NCBI GenBank assembly: GCA_051155755.1
Contig: DAXETY010000102.1
Span: forward strand, 1 to 5,432
Direction of reading: 5' to 3'
DNA length: 5,432 nucleotides
Source of the DNA: DAXETY01 sp051155755
Lineage (GTDB): Bacteria > Desulfobacterota > Desulfobacteria > Desulfobacterales > SG8-13
Within the stretch, counting starts at the first letter, position 1. Every line of letters begins with the position of its first letter. Position numbers and translations under genes: made by a program. Below the pieces are notes generated by a model that did not search any database, had not been told where the DNA came from, and saw nothing but the letters and a program-made list of their open reading frames with translations. Shown piece after piece: positions 5,388 to 5,432 of this stretch.

Positions 5388-5432
5388 TAGTCCGCACAAG
5401 GGTTTACGGATCGGGCAAACCACGATGAACGT

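Larger units (their letters stand above)
4938..5432. other. Non-coding leader/intergenic region upstream of the cluster
   Basis: I see no convincing gene in these 495 bases. Reading frames are short and broken, and base composition is visibly more AT-rich than in the genes. The part next to the lipoprotein gene holds its ribosome site and two dyads, at 5037-5050 and 5056-5069. Farther out are a bulged hairpin (5101-5136), a weak minus-strand terminator candidate (5161-5183) and a weak plus-strand promoter candidate (5358-5387). I could not find a convincing sigma-70 or sigma-54 promoter on the minus strand for the cluster. A 25-codon minus-strand reading frame at 5227-5304 has protein-like composition but nothing else in its favour. 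The region may be a divergent promoter region or contain decayed mobile DNA. Confidence 0.6.

Noticed and set aside
5425..5432. ATG at the right edge as the start of a divergent plus-strand gene
   Set aside because: Only two codons and a part are visible and there is no clear ribosome site, so it cannot be supported.

Overview
The window reads as one compact minus-strand gene cluster from a GC-rich Gram-negative bacterium. The Bacteroides/Wolinella-type (B-type) succinate dehydrogenase/fumarate reductase, the GltPh-like symporter, a lipobox lipoprotein and a SYLF protein together suggest an anaerobic Desulfobacterota member (Desulfosarcina/Desulfobacteraceae-like). That assignment is inference from gene content and remembered family resemblance, not a search result.

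Layout in the direction of transcription (right to left): 5432-4938 is a non-coding leader of about 495 bp with lower GC, several dyads, a weak minus-strand terminator candidate and a weak plus-strand promoter candidate. 4937-4494 encodes a small lipoprotein with an acidic repeat tail. 4442-4194 encodes an 82-residue soluble protein of unknown function. 4092-3499 encodes an exported SYLF (Ysc84/DUF500) protein. 3499-2441 encodes a periplasmic amino-acid-binding protein (SBP_bac_3), joined to the SYLF gene by a TAATG stop/start overlap. 2387-1056 encodes a GltPh-like dicarboxylate/amino acid:cation symporter. 1081-407 encodes the dihaem cytochrome b subunit of succinate dehydrogenase/fumarate reductase; it starts at TTG inside the end of the symporter gene. 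396-1 is the first 132 codons of the flavoprotein subunit, which runs off the left edge; an iron-sulphur subunit gene is expected beyond it.

Functional reading: the right half (lipoprotein, small protein, SYLF protein) looks like a cell-envelope group. The left half joins uptake of an acidic amino acid or C4-dicarboxylate to the enzyme that interconverts succinate and fumarate at the menaquinone pool. The symporter and the enzyme appear translationally coupled. A solute-binding protein with intact alpha-amino-acid ligands, but no ABC permease or ATPase in view, sits just upstream. Whether all seven genes share one transcript cannot be decided here: the gaps of 51, 101 and 53 bp leave room for internal promoters.

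No RNA gene, CRISPR array, intact mobile element or replication origin was seen. The more unusual points are the coupling of symporter to respiratory enzyme, the orphan binding protein with an odd N-terminus and basic tail, an exact 18-bp palindrome before the symporter gene, and the dyad-rich leader.
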